This document shows, in pieces, positions 1 through 9,434 of a DNA stretch of 61,089 nucleotides. The notes under the pieces were generated by a model, which did no database searches, was not told where the DNA came from, and was given only the letters and a program-made list of their open reading frames with translations. A program made the translations under genes and the position numbers. Position 1 is the first letter of the stretch, and each line of letters opens with the position of its first letter. The stretch is from Thioalkalivibrio halophilus (GTDB taxonomy: Bacteria; Pseudomonadota; Gammaproteobacteria; Ectothiorhodospirales; Ectothiorhodospiraceae), in contig NZ_MUZR01000011.1 of the NCBI RefSeq assembly GCF_001995255.1, positions 1 through 61,089 of the forward strand, given 5' to 3'.

Positions 1-142
1 CCGATCCGGCGCAGGAGCCGACCCGGCGCAGGAGATTGCCCGGACGCACAATCGGCCGGAGGGCCGGCCTCCTGCCGGGGGGCAGGGTTCCGTCCGTCGT
101 AGGAGGCCAGCCCCTGGCCGACCCGGCGCAGCCGACCCGGCC
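1..142. repeat. Non-coding left edge with short GC-rich repeats
   Basis: No gene is supported here. Positions 1-17 and 18-34 are a tandem pair of 17-mers differing at one base (CCGATCCGGCGCAGGAG and CCGACCCGGCGCAGGAG). The core CCGACCCGGCGCAG returns at about 118-131, followed by another partial copy that runs to the rsxE stop codon. A GC-rich inverted segment lies around 55-90. It may be the 3' untranslated or terminator region of the rsx operon, but no T-tract is visible and the left edge cuts the context. Confidence 0.4.
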
Positions 143-832
143 CTAGCCGGCGGAAGGCCCGGGCTCCGCCGCGGCGTCTTCGGCGGGTTCGGGGCCGCTC
201 TCCATGGCCGCATCGATCCAGTTCTTGACCGCGATCAGCAGGCCCATGGCGAGGAACGCACCGGGCGGCAGCAGCGCCAGCAGGAAGCCGTGTTCCTCGG
301 GGAAGAACTCGATCCGCAGGGCATGCCCCCATTCGCCCAGCAGCAGGTGGAAGTCGGCGAACAGCGTGCCCTGACCCAGCAGCTCGCGCAGGCCGCCCAG
401 CGCGATCAGCACGCCGGTGAAGCCCAGCCCCATCATCAGCCCGTCGAGCGCGGCGCGCGGGACCGAGTTGCGCGAGGCGAAGGCCTCGGCGCGGCCGATG
501 ATCGCGCAATTGGTCACGATCAGCGGGATGAAGATCCCGAGGATCAGGAACAGGCCGTGGAACCAGGCATTCATCGCCAGTTCGATCGCGGTCACGATGG
601 AGGCGATGATCAGCACGTAGACCGGGATGCGGATCTCCGAGCGCACGTGCTCGCGGATCAGCGACACGATCACGTTGGAGAGCAGCAGGGTCAGGGTGGT
701 GGCGATGCCCAGCCCCACGGCGTTGACCACCGTGCCGGAGATCGCCAGCAGCGGGCACAGCCCCAGCAGCTGCACCAGGCCCGGATTGTTGTGCCACAGA
801 CCGTCACGGATGATGTCGGCGGGCGTGCTCAT
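143..832 (-). CDS. rsxE: Rnf/Rsx electron transport complex subunit E
   Basis: Integral inner-membrane subunit of the Rnf/Rsx complex, which couples NADH:ferredoxin electron transfer to an ion gradient or keeps SoxR reduced. It has 229 residues, the usual length for RsxE, with about six hydrophobic segments. The N-terminal region carries the family-typical [15 protein letters not shown] segment, and a second motif reads [12 protein letters not shown]. The C-terminus is short and acidic. The ATG at 832 overlaps the rsxG stop by 4 bp (ATGA), so translation is probably coupled. It is the last gene of the minus-strand operon rsxABCDGE. Identification is firm; the physiological direction of electron flow is not visible from sequence. 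Confidence 0.95.
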   Translation of the reverse strand: MSTPADIIRDGLWHNNPGLVQLLGLCPLLAISGTVVNAVGLGIATTLTLLLSNVIVSLIREHVRSEIRIPVYVLIIASIVTAIELAMNAWFHGLFLILGIFIPLIVTNCAIIGRAEAFASRNSVPRAALDGLMMGLGFTGVLIALGGLRELLGQGTLFADFHLLLGEWGHALRIEFFPEEHGFLLALLPPGAFLAMGLLIAVKNWIDAAMESGPEPAEDAAAEPGPSAG

Positions 833-1515
833 GGCGTTGTCTCCTGATCATCGTCGGGCGTGAGCGGTTCGGTCACGGCCGCTCCCTCGCCGGGTTCGGT
901 CGCCAGCAGTTCCTCGCGATGGGCTTCAAAGTACTCCAGTGACCGGCGCACCGCATGCACCACCGCGCGCGGGGTGATGGTGGCGCCGGTGAACTGGTCG
1001 AAGGCGCCGCCGTCGCGGCGCACGGTCCATTCGTCGCGTGGTGGATCGCCCAGGCGGCGGCCCTCGAACGCGTGGATCCAGTCGGAGCGTCCGGCCTCGA
1101 TGGCGTCCCCCAGTCCGGGCGTCTCGCGGTGTTCCGAGACCCGCACGCCCAGCAGTTCGCCCTCGCGGTCGATTCCGACCAGCAGATGGATGTCGCCGCT
1201 GTAGCCGTCGGGGGCAATCGCGGACAGCACGATGCCGATTACCGCGTCGTCGGCATCGCGTGCGAACCAGGCCGGCAGCTTCGCGCCGCTGAGCTTTTCG
1301 TGGGACAGGACGGTGGTGTCTTTCACCGGCTCGTTGACGTAGTCCAGCTCGCCCAGCAGATCGGCGATGCGCTGGCGGTTGACCTCCATCCGGTTGGCCT
1401 CGATGCGCGCCTCGGTCCCGCTCTGCACCAGCGCGACCAGACCGGTACCGGCCCCGGCGAAGGCGGCCAGCAGCGCGGTGGTGATCGCGATGTCGCGCGG
1501 CTTGAGCCCGGTCAC
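829..1515 (-). CDS. rsxG: Rnf/Rsx electron transport complex subunit G (FMN-binding)
   Basis: Membrane-anchored subunit with a periplasmic FMN-binding domain. The 228-residue product has one N-terminal transmembrane segment (about residues 9-30). It carries the FMN attachment motif [11 protein letters not shown] in its C-terminal half, where the Thr of the (S/T)GAT motif normally takes the covalent phosphoester FMN. The start is the GTG at 1515, overlapping the rsxD stop as GTGA. The reading frame runs on upstream inside rsxD, but that extension has no family similarity. An acidic Pro/Glu/Thr-rich tail follows the FMN domain, as expected for a halophilic host. Part of the coupled operon. Confidence 0.93.
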   Translation of the reverse strand: MTGLKPRDIAITTALLAAFAGAGTGLVALVQSGTEARIEANRMEVNRQRIADLLGELDYVNEPVKDTTVLSHEKLSGAKLPAWFARDADDAVIGIVLSAIAPDGYSGDIHLLVGIDREGELLGVRVSEHRETPGLGDAIEAGRSDWIHAFEGRRLGDPPRDEWTVRRDGGAFDQFTGATITPRAVVHAVRRSLEYFEAHREELLATEPGEGAAVTEPLTPDDDQETTP

Positions 1516-2573
1516 GGCCCGGCCCCCGGCGGTGGCCCGCCTCCGCGCGAATGGCCGTAGATGCGCGGCCGGGTAAAGTGGTCCAGGGTGGGTGCGACCA
1601 TGTTCATCAGCAGCACGGCGAAGGCCACAGCGTCGGGGTAGCCGCCCCAGGTGCGGATCACGTAGATCAGCAGGCCAATGCCGGCGCCGTAGAGGATGCG
1701 CCCCAGCTTGGTGGTGGCCGCCGAGACCGGATCGGTGGCGATGAAGAACGCACCCAGGATCACCGCTCCGCTGAACACGTGGAACGCCGGCGAGGCGTGG
1801 GCGTCCGGATCCAGGATCCAGAAGAACCCGGCGGGGATGGCCACGCCGAGGATCAACGCCAGCGGTATCTCCCAACGGATCACGCGGCGGAACAGCAGGT
1901 ACAGCCCGCCCAGCAGGAAGAAGTTGCCGATCCATTCCCAGCCGGTCTCGGTGAAGCTGCCGAACACCGGGCTGGCGGTGACCTCGGAGACCGTGCGCCC
2001 GGACACCAGTCCCTCGCGCAGGGCGTCCAGCGGTGTGGCGCGCGTGATGGCATCCCATTCCATGCCGGCCGGCAGGCTGCCGGTGAGCACCGTCTGCACG
2101 CTCTGCCAGAGCCCCAGCGGCATCTGCGGCAGGGTCTCCGGGGCCGGCCACAGCGCCATCTCGCGCGGGAACGAGACCAGCACCACCACATAGCCGACCA
2201 TCGCCGGGTTGAACGGGTTGTAGCCCAGTCCGCCATACAGGTGCTTGGCGACCACGATGGCGAACGCGATGCCGATCAGGGTGACCCAGAACGGCGCCAG
2301 CGGCGGGATGGCCAGGGCGAACAGCCAGCCGGTCACGATCGCCGAGTTGTCCGCCAGGGTGGGCCCTACCGGGCGCCGGCGCAGGGCGACCATGGCCGCT
2401 TCCAGGGCCACCGCGAATCCCACCGCCAGGGCGACGTTGATCAGCACGCCCCAGCCGAAGAACCAGGTCATCGCGAGGGTGCCGGGGATCAGGGCCAGCA
2501 GGACCTGCTGCATGACCCCGCCCACTGAATGGCGCGGGATGATGTGCGGTGAGGATTCGGTGCGAAAGCGCAT
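1512..2573 (-). CDS. rsxD: Rnf/Rsx electron transport complex subunit D
   Basis: Multi-spanning membrane subunit of about ten helices, 353 residues, RnfD/NqrB family. The segment SPVFGSFTETGWEWIG corresponds to the family's flavin-attachment region. Other recognisable family pieces are LYGGLGYNPFNPAMVGY and the late ATDPVSAATTKLGRILYGAGIG. The start ATG at 2573 shares one base with the rsxC stop (TGATG), so the genes are coupled. It works with RsxA and RsxE to form the ion-translocating membrane core. Nothing unusual is seen. Confidence 0.94.
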   Translation of the reverse strand: MRFRTESSPHIIPRHSVGGVMQQVLLALIPGTLAMTWFFGWGVLINVALAVGFAVALEAAMVALRRRPVGPTLADNSAIVTGWLFALAIPPLAPFWVTLIGIAFAIVVAKHLYGGLGYNPFNPAMVGYVVVLVSFPREMALWPAPETLPQMPLGLWQSVQTVLTGSLPAGMEWDAITRATPLDALREGLVSGRTVSEVTASPVFGSFTETGWEWIGNFFLLGGLYLLFRRVIRWEIPLALILGVAIPAGFFWILDPDAHASPAFHVFSGAVILGAFFIATDPVSAATTKLGRILYGAGIGLLIYVIRTWGGYPDAVAFAVLLMNMVAPTLDHFTRPRIYGHSRGGGPPPGAGP

Positions 2574-4291
2574 CAGCGTCCGTGCTCCTGACTGTCATCC
2601 GTGGCGTTCGTGGTATCCGCCTGACCCGTGTCTTCGGAGCGGCCGGGCTCGCCGGTCTCCGCGGGTTCGGTTCCCGTGCCGGTGTCGCCGGGGGTGGGGG
2701 AGTCGGCCTCGGGAGCCTCCCCGGTGGAGCCGGCGGAAGAATCGGTGGCGTCCGCCTGGCCCTTGCGCGCCGCCTTGCGTGCGCGCGAGCGTTCCAGCGC
2801 CGCCTGGATGGCGGCCTGCTTGTCGTCGTCCTGGCCTTCCTTGTTCTTCACCGCGGCCTTCTTCTTCGCCAGCTTCTCGGCCTTTTCGCGTTCCTCGCGT
2901 TCCAGCCGGGCCTGACGGAACTCGTAGCGCTCGCGCGCCACGTCCGACTTCTGGCGTTCCTTCTCGCGGGTCCAGATCTCGTGCTTGGCGTAGCGGTAGT
3001 ACTGCACCAGCGGGATGTTGCTGGGGCAGACATGCGCGCAGCAGCCGCATTCGATGCAGTCGAACAGGCCGTAGTCCTGGATGGCGTCGAAGTCCTTGGC
3101 CTTCGCCTGCCAGTACAGCTGCTGCGGCAGCAGCCGGGCGGGGCACACCGCCGCGCATTCGCCGCAGCGGATGCAGGGCATGCGCGGGCCAGGGGAGGGC
3201 GTGTCCTGCGGACGTGTGGCCAGCAGGCAGTTGGTGCCCTTGATCACCGGCAGGGCGTCGTCGTGCACCGCGAAGCCCATCATCGGCCCGCCCATCACCA
3301 GGCGGTCGACCTCGGCGTCGTAGCCGCCGGCCGCGGCCACCAGTTCGGCAAACGGCGTGCCGATCAGCGCGTTGACGTTGCGCGGCCTGTGCACCCCGGG
3401 GCCGGTGACGGTGACCATGCGCGAGACCAGCGGCCGACCCTGGATCACCGCGTCGCAGATCGCGCGGAAGGTCCCCGGGTTGTGACAGACCATGCCCAGG
3501 TCGGCGGGCAGCCCGCCGCTGGGGACCTCGCGGCCGGTCAGGACCTGGATCAGCTGGCGCTCCCCGCCGGTGGGGTAGATGGCGGGGATGGAGACCAGCT
3601 CGAGGCGGTCGGCCAGTTCCGCCGGCGTGTTCTCGGTCAGGGCGCGCATGGCCTCCGGCATGCTGTCTTCCACCGCAAACAGGATGCGCTCCACGCCCAG
3701 CAGGTGGGCGACGATGCGGATGCCTTCGAAGACCGCCTCGGGCGCGGTGCGCATCAGCATGTCGTCGGCGCTGATCCAGGGCTCGCACTCGGCGCCGTTG
3801 ACGATCAGGGTGTGGATGTTCTGCCCGGCACGCGGGTTGAGCTTGACCGCGGTGGGGAACGCCGCCCCGCCCAGGCCCACCACGCCCGCCTCGCGGATGC
3901 GCTCGCGCAACCGGCGGCTGTCGCGGGTGTCCCAGTCCAGCCATGGCTCCATGCGGGTGTCGCCCCATTCGTCGCGACCGTCGGTGCGGATCACCACGCA
4001 GGGGGCGGACAGGCCCGAGGGGTGGGGGACCGGATAGTGACCGATGTCCTCCACCACGCCCGAGGTGGGGGCGTGCACATGGGCCGCGATGTAGCCGGCG
4101 GCCTGACCGATGCGCTGGCCCTTGGTCACGCGGTCGCCGACCTGCACGCAGGGCTCGGTGGGATCGCCGATGTGCTGGCACAGTGGCACCGTCAGGCGTT
4201 CGGGCACGCCCATGGTCAGCACCGGCTCGGCAGTGCTTGCTTCCGTGTTGTCGGCCAGTTTCAGGCCGCCATGAAAACGGTGCAGCTGCAT
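2573..4291 (-). CDS. rsxC: Rnf/Rsx electron transport complex subunit C
   Basis: Peripheral NADH-dehydrogenase-like subunit that binds FMN and two [4Fe-4S] clusters. The 572-residue product starts MQLHRFHGGLKL, the classic RnfC beginning, at ATG 4291, so the longer upstream frame is rejected. The NADH/FMN region contains VGLGGAAFPTAVK and NGAECEPWISADD. Two ferredoxin motifs follow (PCIRCGECAAVCPARL and DCIECGCCAHVCPSN). The C-terminus is a long charged coiled-coil-like tail rich in Lys, Glu and Ala, then an acidic Thr/Glu/Pro segment; RsxC tails vary widely in length. It begins 10 bp after rsxB ends. Confidence 0.95.
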   Translation of the reverse strand: MQLHRFHGGLKLADNTEASTAEPVLTMGVPERLTVPLCQHIGDPTEPCVQVGDRVTKGQRIGQAAGYIAAHVHAPTSGVVEDIGHYPVPHPSGLSAPCVVIRTDGRDEWGDTRMEPWLDWDTRDSRRLRERIREAGVVGLGGAAFPTAVKLNPRAGQNIHTLIVNGAECEPWISADDMLMRTAPEAVFEGIRIVAHLLGVERILFAVEDSMPEAMRALTENTPAELADRLELVSIPAIYPTGGERQLIQVLTGREVPSGGLPADLGMVCHNPGTFRAICDAVIQGRPLVSRMVTVTGPGVHRPRNVNALIGTPFAELVAAAGGYDAEVDRLVMGGPMMGFAVHDDALPVIKGTNCLLATRPQDTPSPGPRMPCIRCGECAAVCPARLLPQQLYWQAKAKDFDAIQDYGLFDCIECGCCAHVCPSNIPLVQYYRYAKHEIWTREKERQKSDVARERYEFRQARLEREEREKAEKLAKKKAAVKNKEGQDDDKQAAIQAALERSRARKAARKGQADATDSSAGSTGEAPEADSPTPGDTGTGTEPAETGEPGRSEDTGQADTTNATDDSQEHGR

Positions 4292-4301
4292 GGTTGCGGT
4301 A

Positions 4302-4874
4302 TCAGGCGGAGGCCCGCGGTGCGTCGCGCGGCCGTTCGATGGGCGAGGGTTCGGGTTCCGACCAGCCCCATTCGCTGATGTCGGTCTCCACCGGCACCAT
4401 GTAGATGCAGTCCACGGGGCAGGGTTCGATGCACAGCTCGCAGCCGGTACATTCTTCCTCGATGACGGTGTGCATCTGTTTGGCGGCGCCCACGATGGCA
4501 TCCACCGGACAGGCCTGGATGCACAGGGTGCAGCCGATGCAGATGTTCTCGTCGATGACCGCGACGGCTTTTTCCTGTTCTTCCTCTTCCAGTGCCTTGG
4601 GGTCGCGGTCGAGCAGATCGGCCAGGGCCTCCACCGTGGCCTGCCCGCCGGGCGGGCAGCGGTTGATGTCGGCCTCGCCGGCGGCGATGGCCTCGGCGTA
4701 GGGCCGGCAGCCGGGGTAGGAGCACTGTCCGCACTGGGTCTGCGGCAGCAGCGCGTCGATCTGGTCCACCACCGGGTTGCTCTCCACGCGGAAGCGCTGC
4801 GCGGCATAGCCGAGCACCAGGCCGAACAGGGCGGCCAGCGCGGTGATGGCGAGTATGGCGATCAGGATGTCCAT
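4302..4874 (-). CDS. rsxB: Rnf/Rsx electron transport complex subunit B (ferredoxin)
   Basis: Iron-sulfur subunit that relays electrons to the complex. The 190-residue product has an N-terminal membrane anchor (about residues 4-24). A Fe-S domain follows with the [20 protein letters not shown] signature, in which the Cys residues bind one cluster. Two bacterial ferredoxin motifs come next ([16 protein letters not shown] and [16 protein letters not shown]). The gap to rsxA is one base, and rsxC follows 10 bp later. Length and motif order match the family. Confidence 0.95.
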   Translation of the reverse strand: MDILIAILAITALAALFGLVLGYAAQRFRVESNPVVDQIDALLPQTQCGQCSYPGCRPYAEAIAAGEADINRCPPGGQATVEALADLLDRDPKALEEEEQEKAVAVIDENICIGCTLCIQACPVDAIVGAAKQMHTVIEEECTGCELCIEPCPVDCIYMVPVETDISEWGWSEPEPSPIERPRDAPRASA

Positions 4875-4875
4875 G

Positions 4876-5454
4876 TCAGGTGGTTACCAGCCCGGAGAAG
4901 CCCATGAAGCCCAGCGACATCAGGCCCGCGGTGATCATCGCGATCGCGCTGCCGCGAAACGCCACCGGCACGTCGGCGACCGCGATGCGTTCGCGGATCG
5001 CCGAGAACAGGATCAGCACCAGCGAGAAGCCGACCGCGGCGCCGAAGCCGTACAACGCCGATTCGACGAAGTTGTGCGCCTCCTGCACGTTCAGCAGGGC
5101 CACGCCCAGCACCGCGCAGTTGGTGGTGATCAGCGGCAGGAAGATCCCCAGCACGTTGTACAGCAGCGGCGAGGTCTTGCGCACCACCAGCTCGGTGAAC
5201 TGGACCACGGCCGCGATCACCAGGATGAACGCGATGGTGCGCAGATATTCCAGGTCCAGCGGGGCGAGGACGAATTCGTTGATGACGTAGGAGGCTACTG
5301 CCGACAGCGTCAGCACGAAGGTCGTGGCCAGGCCCATGCCGGTGGCCGTCTCGACCTTGCGCGAGACCCCCATGAACGGACACAGCCCCAGGAATTTCAC
5401 CAGGACAAAGTTGTTCACCAGGATCGTGCTGATGAGGATCAGGAGGTATTCCAA
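4876..5454 (-). CDS. rsxA: Rnf/Rsx electron transport complex subunit A
   Basis: Membrane subunit homologous to NqrE/RnfA, with six predicted helices. It carries the family signature [20 protein letters not shown] near the N-terminus and [12 protein letters not shown] in the middle. The likely start is TTG at 5454, giving [16 protein letters not shown], which aligns with known RsxA N-termini and is preceded by a GGGAG ribosome-binding site about 6 bases upstream. A TTG at 5472 in the same frame would add six residues with no family match. This is the first gene of the operon, whose promoter should lie between 5455 and 5558. Confidence 0.92.
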   Translation of the reverse strand: MEYLLILISTILVNNFVLVKFLGLCPFMGVSRKVETATGMGLATTFVLTLSAVASYVINEFVLAPLDLEYLRTIAFILVIAAVVQFTELVVRKTSPLLYNVLGIFLPLITTNCAVLGVALLNVQEAHNFVESALYGFGAAVGFSLVLILFSAIRERIAVADVPVAFRGSAIAMITAGLMSLGFMGFSGLVTT

Positions 5455-5558
5455 GTCGGCTCCCGCCCGCAATTTCCGAGTAACAGGGTCAACAACATAG
5501 TATCGACCCCCGTGGATGGCACCTCAACCCTGCCCCGGCCACGGTCATGGCCGGGTGG

Positions 5559-6269
5559 TCAGGCGGCGGTTCCCCAGCGTTCGGCCAGGGCGTTCAGGCT
5601 CAGGGCAGGGTGCGGCTCCCCGTCCGGATCCGCATGGCCGGCGTCGGGCTCCGGCGCCGGGCGGGCGGTCCGGAGCCAGCCCTGGCGCGCGGCATCCAGC
5701 TGCCGGCGGTCCGGCGACAGCACCAGAACCTGGTCCGCCTGCAGCCCGGTCTCGGCGACCAGGCGCCCGAAGCTGCCGGCGTCGCGGCGTCCGCCCAGGC
5801 GGGTATCGAAGTAGCCCGCCAGGCGGGCCTCGAAGTTGCGGTCCGGGCCACGCCGCAGCCACTCGCGCTGGGTGGTGACCGGGGTGGCGCCAAAGCTGTA
5901 CAGCGCGATTCCGGCGTCGACCAGGCGGTTCAGTGCCGCCACCGTGTCCGCATCCAGTTCGGGGCGCAGGCCGCCCTGTTCCAGGATCTCGGTCCAGATC
6001 AGGCCCTGCAGCTGGCGCAGCGGGCTGATGTCCTGCCCTGCGCGCATCCAGCTGTCGATGCGCACGCGCAGCTCGGCGTCGTCCAGGTCGCGCCCGGCAT
6101 AGGCCCGCAGGTCGGCGAGGGTACGCTTCACCAGCGGGTCATCGGCGTGCTGCTCGAGGAACGGGCCCAGTTCCTCGCGGGCGCGTGGCTCCAGGGTCTC
6201 GGCCAGGACGTCCGCCGGGGCCAGCACGCCCTCGAAGGCGAGCACGATTGCCTGGGGTGCCGGGGTCAT
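5559..6269 (-). CDS. mtnC: Enolase-phosphatase E1 homologue with lost catalytic residues
   Basis: HAD-superfamily homologue of MtnC, which in methionine salvage turns 2,3-diketo-5-methylthiopentyl-1-phosphate into the acireductone. The 236 residues have the family's size and fold cues (YFDTRLGG segment, SPDRRQLDAA near the end). However, the HAD motif I nucleophile is missing: the expected DxEGT reads LAFEGV, with Ala at residue 11 where Asp should be. The usual Lys in the YFDTxxGxK segment also appears replaced by Arg or Gly. The start ATG 6269 overlaps the mtnB stop by 4 bp. By homology it is MtnC-like; by residues it may be catalytically impaired or repurposed. Confidence 0.75.
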   Translation of the reverse strand: MTPAPQAIVLAFEGVLAPADVLAETLEPRAREELGPFLEQHADDPLVKRTLADLRAYAGRDLDDAELRVRIDSWMRAGQDISPLRQLQGLIWTEILEQGGLRPELDADTVAALNRLVDAGIALYSFGATPVTTQREWLRRGPDRNFEARLAGYFDTRLGGRRDAGSFGRLVAETGLQADQVLVLSPDRRQLDAARQGWLRTARPAPEPDAGHADPDGEPHPALSLNALAERWGTAA

Positions 6270-6889
6270 GGGTGCAGCTGGCGCGCGAGGATCTCGCACT
6301 CGAACATGAACTCGAAGGCCTCGACCCGCTGGATCGCGGTTTCCACGGTGTGGCTCCAGGTGTACAGGCCGTGCCCGGCGATCAGATAGCCGGCCAGATC
6401 CGGCTGTCGGCTCATGCGGTCATCGACCTGCGCGGCCAGCTGCTGCACGTTCGGGTCGTTGGCAAACACCGGTACGTCGATGCCTTCGGCGGGGTACTGC
6501 ACCACCGGCAGTTCACGCAGGACCTCGTAGTCGCTCAGATGCAGCCCGCCCGGCAGCTGGCGCGAGAGCACCGTGGCATTGGCCGAATGGGTATGCAGGA
6601 CCGCGCCCAGGTCCTTGTCGCGGCGGTACATGATGATGTGCAGGAAGGTCTCCGGCGACGGCGTGCGCTCCGCCGGGGACAGCAGATTGCCGTCGAGATC
6701 GACGATGATGAAGTCGTTCTCGTCGAGCATGTCCTTCTGTCGCCCGGGAGCGGAGACCACGATATGGCGGTCGTCCAGGCGCGCGGAAAAGTGCCCGGCG
6801 CGGGCCGGCAGCCAGCCGCGTGCCGCGAGACGGGCACCGGCATCGGCGAGCAGGCTCACCTGGGCCTTGAATTCGAGACTGTTTTCCAT
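6266..6889 (-). CDS. mtnB: Methylthioribulose-1-phosphate dehydratase
   Basis: Class II aldolase-type Zn enzyme of the methionine salvage pathway. It dehydrates 5-methylthioribulose-1-phosphate to the diketo compound used by MtnC. The 207 residues contain GWLPARAGHFSAR near the N-terminus and the metal-binding HTH at residues 99-101, within VLHTHSANATVLSR. A later GHGLYTWSHT supplies the third His. The start at ATG 6889 (MENSLEFK) fits the family; an upstream in-frame extension does not. It is coupled to the downstream mtnC homologue. No acireductone dioxygenase (mtnD) lies between or beside them, unlike the common mtnB-mtnD-mtnC arrangement. Confidence 0.88.
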   Translation of the reverse strand: MENSLEFKAQVSLLADAGARLAARGWLPARAGHFSARLDDRHIVVSAPGRQKDMLDENDFIIVDLDGNLLSPAERTPSPETFLHIIMYRRDKDLGAVLHTHSANATVLSRQLPGGLHLSDYEVLRELPVVQYPAEGIDVPVFANDPNVQQLAAQVDDRMSRQPDLAGYLIAGHGLYTWSHTVETAIQRVEAFEFMFECEILARQLHP

Positions 6890-6968
6890 GCGTCCCTTGT
6901 TGGCAAAAGGCGGGCAGCTTACGCGAGCACCGGATGCAAATCCATGACCCGCATCACCGGCATGCGGA

Positions 6969-9032
6969 TCACTTGACACGCATGCCGGGCCGGGCCCCGT
7001 CGTCGGGGCTCAGGATCCGGAGTTCGTCGCCACCCGGTCCGGCGGCCAGCACCATCCCCTCGGAAACGCCGAAGCGCATCTTGCGCGGGGCGAGGTTGGC
7101 GACCATCACGGTGTGGCGGCCGACCAGGTCCTCGGGGGCATAGGCCGACTTGATGCCGGCGAAGACCTGGCGGCGTTCGCTGCCAATGTTCAGTTCCAGG
7201 CGCAGCAGCTTGTCCGCGCCCTCCACGTGTTCCGCGACCTCGATGCGGGCGACCCGCAGGTCGACCTGCGCGAAGGTGTCGAAGTCGATGGTGTCGGCGA
7301 TCGGCTCCACCGCCGGGTCCGGTTCCGCGGCTCCGGTCGCCGCCCCGTTTGCCGCCTCGTTTGCCGCGGCCTCGCCACCGCCCAGCGACGCCTTCGAGGC
7401 CTCCAGCAGGCTCTCCACCGTGCTCCCTTCGATGCGGGTCATCAAGGGCTTGAAGCGGTCGATCGAACGGCCGGTGAAGGCCCGGGTGCGCCCGGCCCAG
7501 GAGAGGTCGTCCTCGCGCAGGAAGGCCGCCGCTTCGTCCGCCAGCTTCGGCAGCACCGGTGCGAGGTAGACGATCAGGATGCGGAACAGATCCAGCCCCT
7601 GGGTGTTGATGGCCTGCACCTCGGCCTCGCGTCCGGGTTCCTTCGCCAGCACCCAGGGCCGGGCCTCGTCGATGTACTGGTTGGCCTGGTCGGCCAGCGC
7701 CATGATGCGGCGCATGGCCTGGGCGAATTCGCGGTTCTCGTAGGCCGCGGCGATCGCCTCGCCCTCGTCGACGAACGCCTGGTGCAGGCCGGGGTGCGGC
7801 AGTTCGGCGGCCAGCTGGCCGTCGAAGCGCTTGGTGATGAAGCCCGCGCAGCGGCTGGCGATGTTGACCACCTTGCCGACCAGGTCGGAGTTTACCCGCT
7901 GGATGAAGTCGTCGAGATTGAGGTCGAGGTCGTCGACCCCGTCACCCAGCTTGGCGGCGAGGTAGTAGCGCAGGGCCTCGGGGTTCAGATGGTCGAGGTA
8001 GTCGCGGGCGCGGATGAAGGTCCCGCGCGACTTCGACATCTTGGCACCGTTGACGGTCAGAAAGCCGTGGCAGAACACCGCCGAGGGCGTGCGATAGCCC
8101 GCACCGTGCAGCATGGCCGGCCAGAACAGGGTGTGGAAGTAGGCGATGTCCTTGCCGATGAAGTGGTACAGCTCGGCATCGGAATCCGGCCGCCACCAGG
8201 CGCCGAAGTCCTCGCCGTGTTCGCGCGCCCAGGCGCGAAAGCTCGCCATGTAGCCGATGGGCGCATCCAGCCACACGTAGAAGTACTTGCCCGGCGCCTC
8301 GGGGATCTCGAAGCCGAAGTAGGGCTCGTCGCGGGAGATGTCCCAGTCGCTCAGGCCGGCCTCGAACCATTCTTCCAGCTTGTTGCGGATCGCGTCCTGC
8401 AGGCGTCCGGAGCCCGTCCATTCGCGCAGAAAGGCCTCGAAGTCGGCCAGGCGGAAGAAGAAATGTTCCGACTCGCGCGACTCGGGGGTGACCCCGCTGA
8501 TGGCCGACACCGGCTCCTGCAGCTCCATCGGGCTGTAGGTCGCGCCGCAGGTCTCGCAGGAGTCGCCGTACTGGTCCTCGGCCCCACATTTCGGGCAGCG
8601 GCCCTTCACGAAGCGGTCCGGCAGGAACATCCCGGCCTCGGGGTCATAGGCCTGATCGATGGTGCGGGTGGCGATGTGGCCGGCGTCGCGCAGGGCGCGG
8701 TAGATCTCGCCGGCCAGTTCGCGGTTCTCCGCCGAATGCGTGGAATGGTAGTGGTCGAAGCCGATGTGGAACTCGGCGAAATCCGCCTCGTGCTCCTCGC
8801 GGACGCGCTCGATCAGGGTCTCGGGTTCGATGCCCTCGGCGCGCGCCTTGAGCATGATGGGCGTGCCATGGGCATCGTCCGCGCAGACGTACACCACCTC
8901 GTGGCCGCGGGCGCGCTGGAAACGGACCCAGATGTCGGTCTGGATGTACTCCACCAGATGGCCCAGGTGGATCGGCCCGTTGGCATAGGGCAGGGCACTG
9001 GTGACGAGGATCTTGCGCGGCGTGTCGGTCAT
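6969..9032 (-). CDS. metG: Methionine-tRNA ligase
   Basis: Class I aminoacyl-tRNA synthetase charging tRNA-Met. The 687 residues carry the HIGH-type motif in [16 protein letters not shown], a zinc-knuckle region with [17 protein letters not shown], and the KMSKS motif in [13 protein letters not shown]-terminal EMAP/Trbp111-like tRNA-binding domain ([20 protein letters not shown]) provides dimerisation and tRNA affinity. An Ala/Glu-rich linker joins this domain to the anticodon-binding domain. It is divergent from mrp, a typical gammaproteobacterial pairing, but here an extra gene (9435-10751) separates them. Confidence 0.97.
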   Translation of the reverse strand: MTDTPRKILVTSALPYANGPIHLGHLVEYIQTDIWVRFQRARGHEVVYVCADDAHGTPIMLKARAEGIEPETLIERVREEHEADFAEFHIGFDHYHSTHSAENRELAGEIYRALRDAGHIATRTIDQAYDPEAGMFLPDRFVKGRCPKCGAEDQYGDSCETCGATYSPMELQEPVSAISGVTPESRESEHFFFRLADFEAFLREWTGSGRLQDAIRNKLEEWFEAGLSDWDISRDEPYFGFEIPEAPGKYFYVWLDAPIGYMASFRAWAREHGEDFGAWWRPDSDAELYHFIGKDIAYFHTLFWPAMLHGAGYRTPSAVFCHGFLTVNGAKMSKSRGTFIRARDYLDHLNPEALRYYLAAKLGDGVDDLDLNLDDFIQRVNSDLVGKVVNIASRCAGFITKRFDGQLAAELPHPGLHQAFVDEGEAIAAAYENREFAQAMRRIMALADQANQYIDEARPWVLAKEPGREAEVQAINTQGLDLFRILIVYLAPVLPKLADEAAAFLREDDLSWAGRTRAFTGRSIDRFKPLMTRIEGSTVESLLEASKASLGGGEAAANEAANGAATGAAEPDPAVEPIADTIDFDTFAQVDLRVARIEVAEHVEGADKLLRLELNIGSERRQVFAGIKSAYAPEDLVGRHTVMVANLAPRKMRFGVSEGMVLAAGPGGDELRILSPDDGARPGMRVK

Positions 9033-9434
9033 GGGCCTCGGGATCTGTGGTGTCGGGTCGCGGGTGTCCGGCCACGGACGGTGCAGCCGGCGGGTGATCC
9101 GGAAACGGATATTGTCCGGTGTGGCCGGCGGGATGTCGAGCCGCCGGAACGGACGAGGAGGCCGGCTTAATCCATTTCCCGGTGCCGGTCAAGCCGGCCG
9201 TTGTCCACAGAACCTGTGGACAACTCTGTGGGAAAAACCGTGGCAGGCGAGCCAAACCCTTGTCAGTGCGTGGCTTGCATCAGATTGGGCAAATATTAAC
9301 CACCCTGAATAAAATCCCGTCGAAACAAAAACTTGCAATTTTTTCGCGTGTCGTATCCGGCCGTGATGCGTGCCCGGCTGCCGACTCTGCCCGGGGCGTG
9401 CCGGTCTGTGCAAAACCGCGCAGGATACAGTGTG
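9033..9434. promoter_or_regulatory. Intergenic region upstream of metG holding copy 1 of a duplicated block
   Basis: 402 bp without a gene. The left half is the presumed metG leader and promoter (minus strand). Positions about 9201-9360 resemble 10929-11090 in the same orientation. Both contain TGTCCACAGAACCTGTGGA, then AACTCTGTGGGAAAA, a CTTGTCAG word, TCAGATTGG, an A/T-rich stretch and a GTGTC word. At 9201-9223 TTGTCCACA and TGTGGACAA face each other as an interrupted palindrome resembling diverged DnaA boxes. No ORF is convincing. The AT-rich part (9285-9345) could hold promoter elements. Confidence 0.6.
9201..9360 (+). repeat. Direct repeat copy 1 (DnaA-box-like, metG side)
   Basis: First copy of a roughly 150-160 bp diverged direct repeat; the second is at about 10929-11090. 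Nearly identical over the first 45 bases, it then matches in blocks (TTGTCAG, TCAGATTGG, AACTTG, TTTTTTCG/TTTTGTCG, GTGTC). The two copies bracket the gene at 9435-10751, lying between the divergent metG and mrp. Compared by eye only. Confidence 0.65.

Noticed and set aside
290-847. Long open frame on the plus strand opposite rsxE (and many similar long frames elsewhere)
   Set aside because: Shadow frames of real genes in high-GC DNA; low-complexity His/Gln/Arg-rich translations, no family matches, no ribosome-binding sites.
5534-5555. Hairpin CCCGGCCA-N6-TGGCCGGG as terminator of mtnC
   Set aside because: Good stem but no T-tract in either direction.
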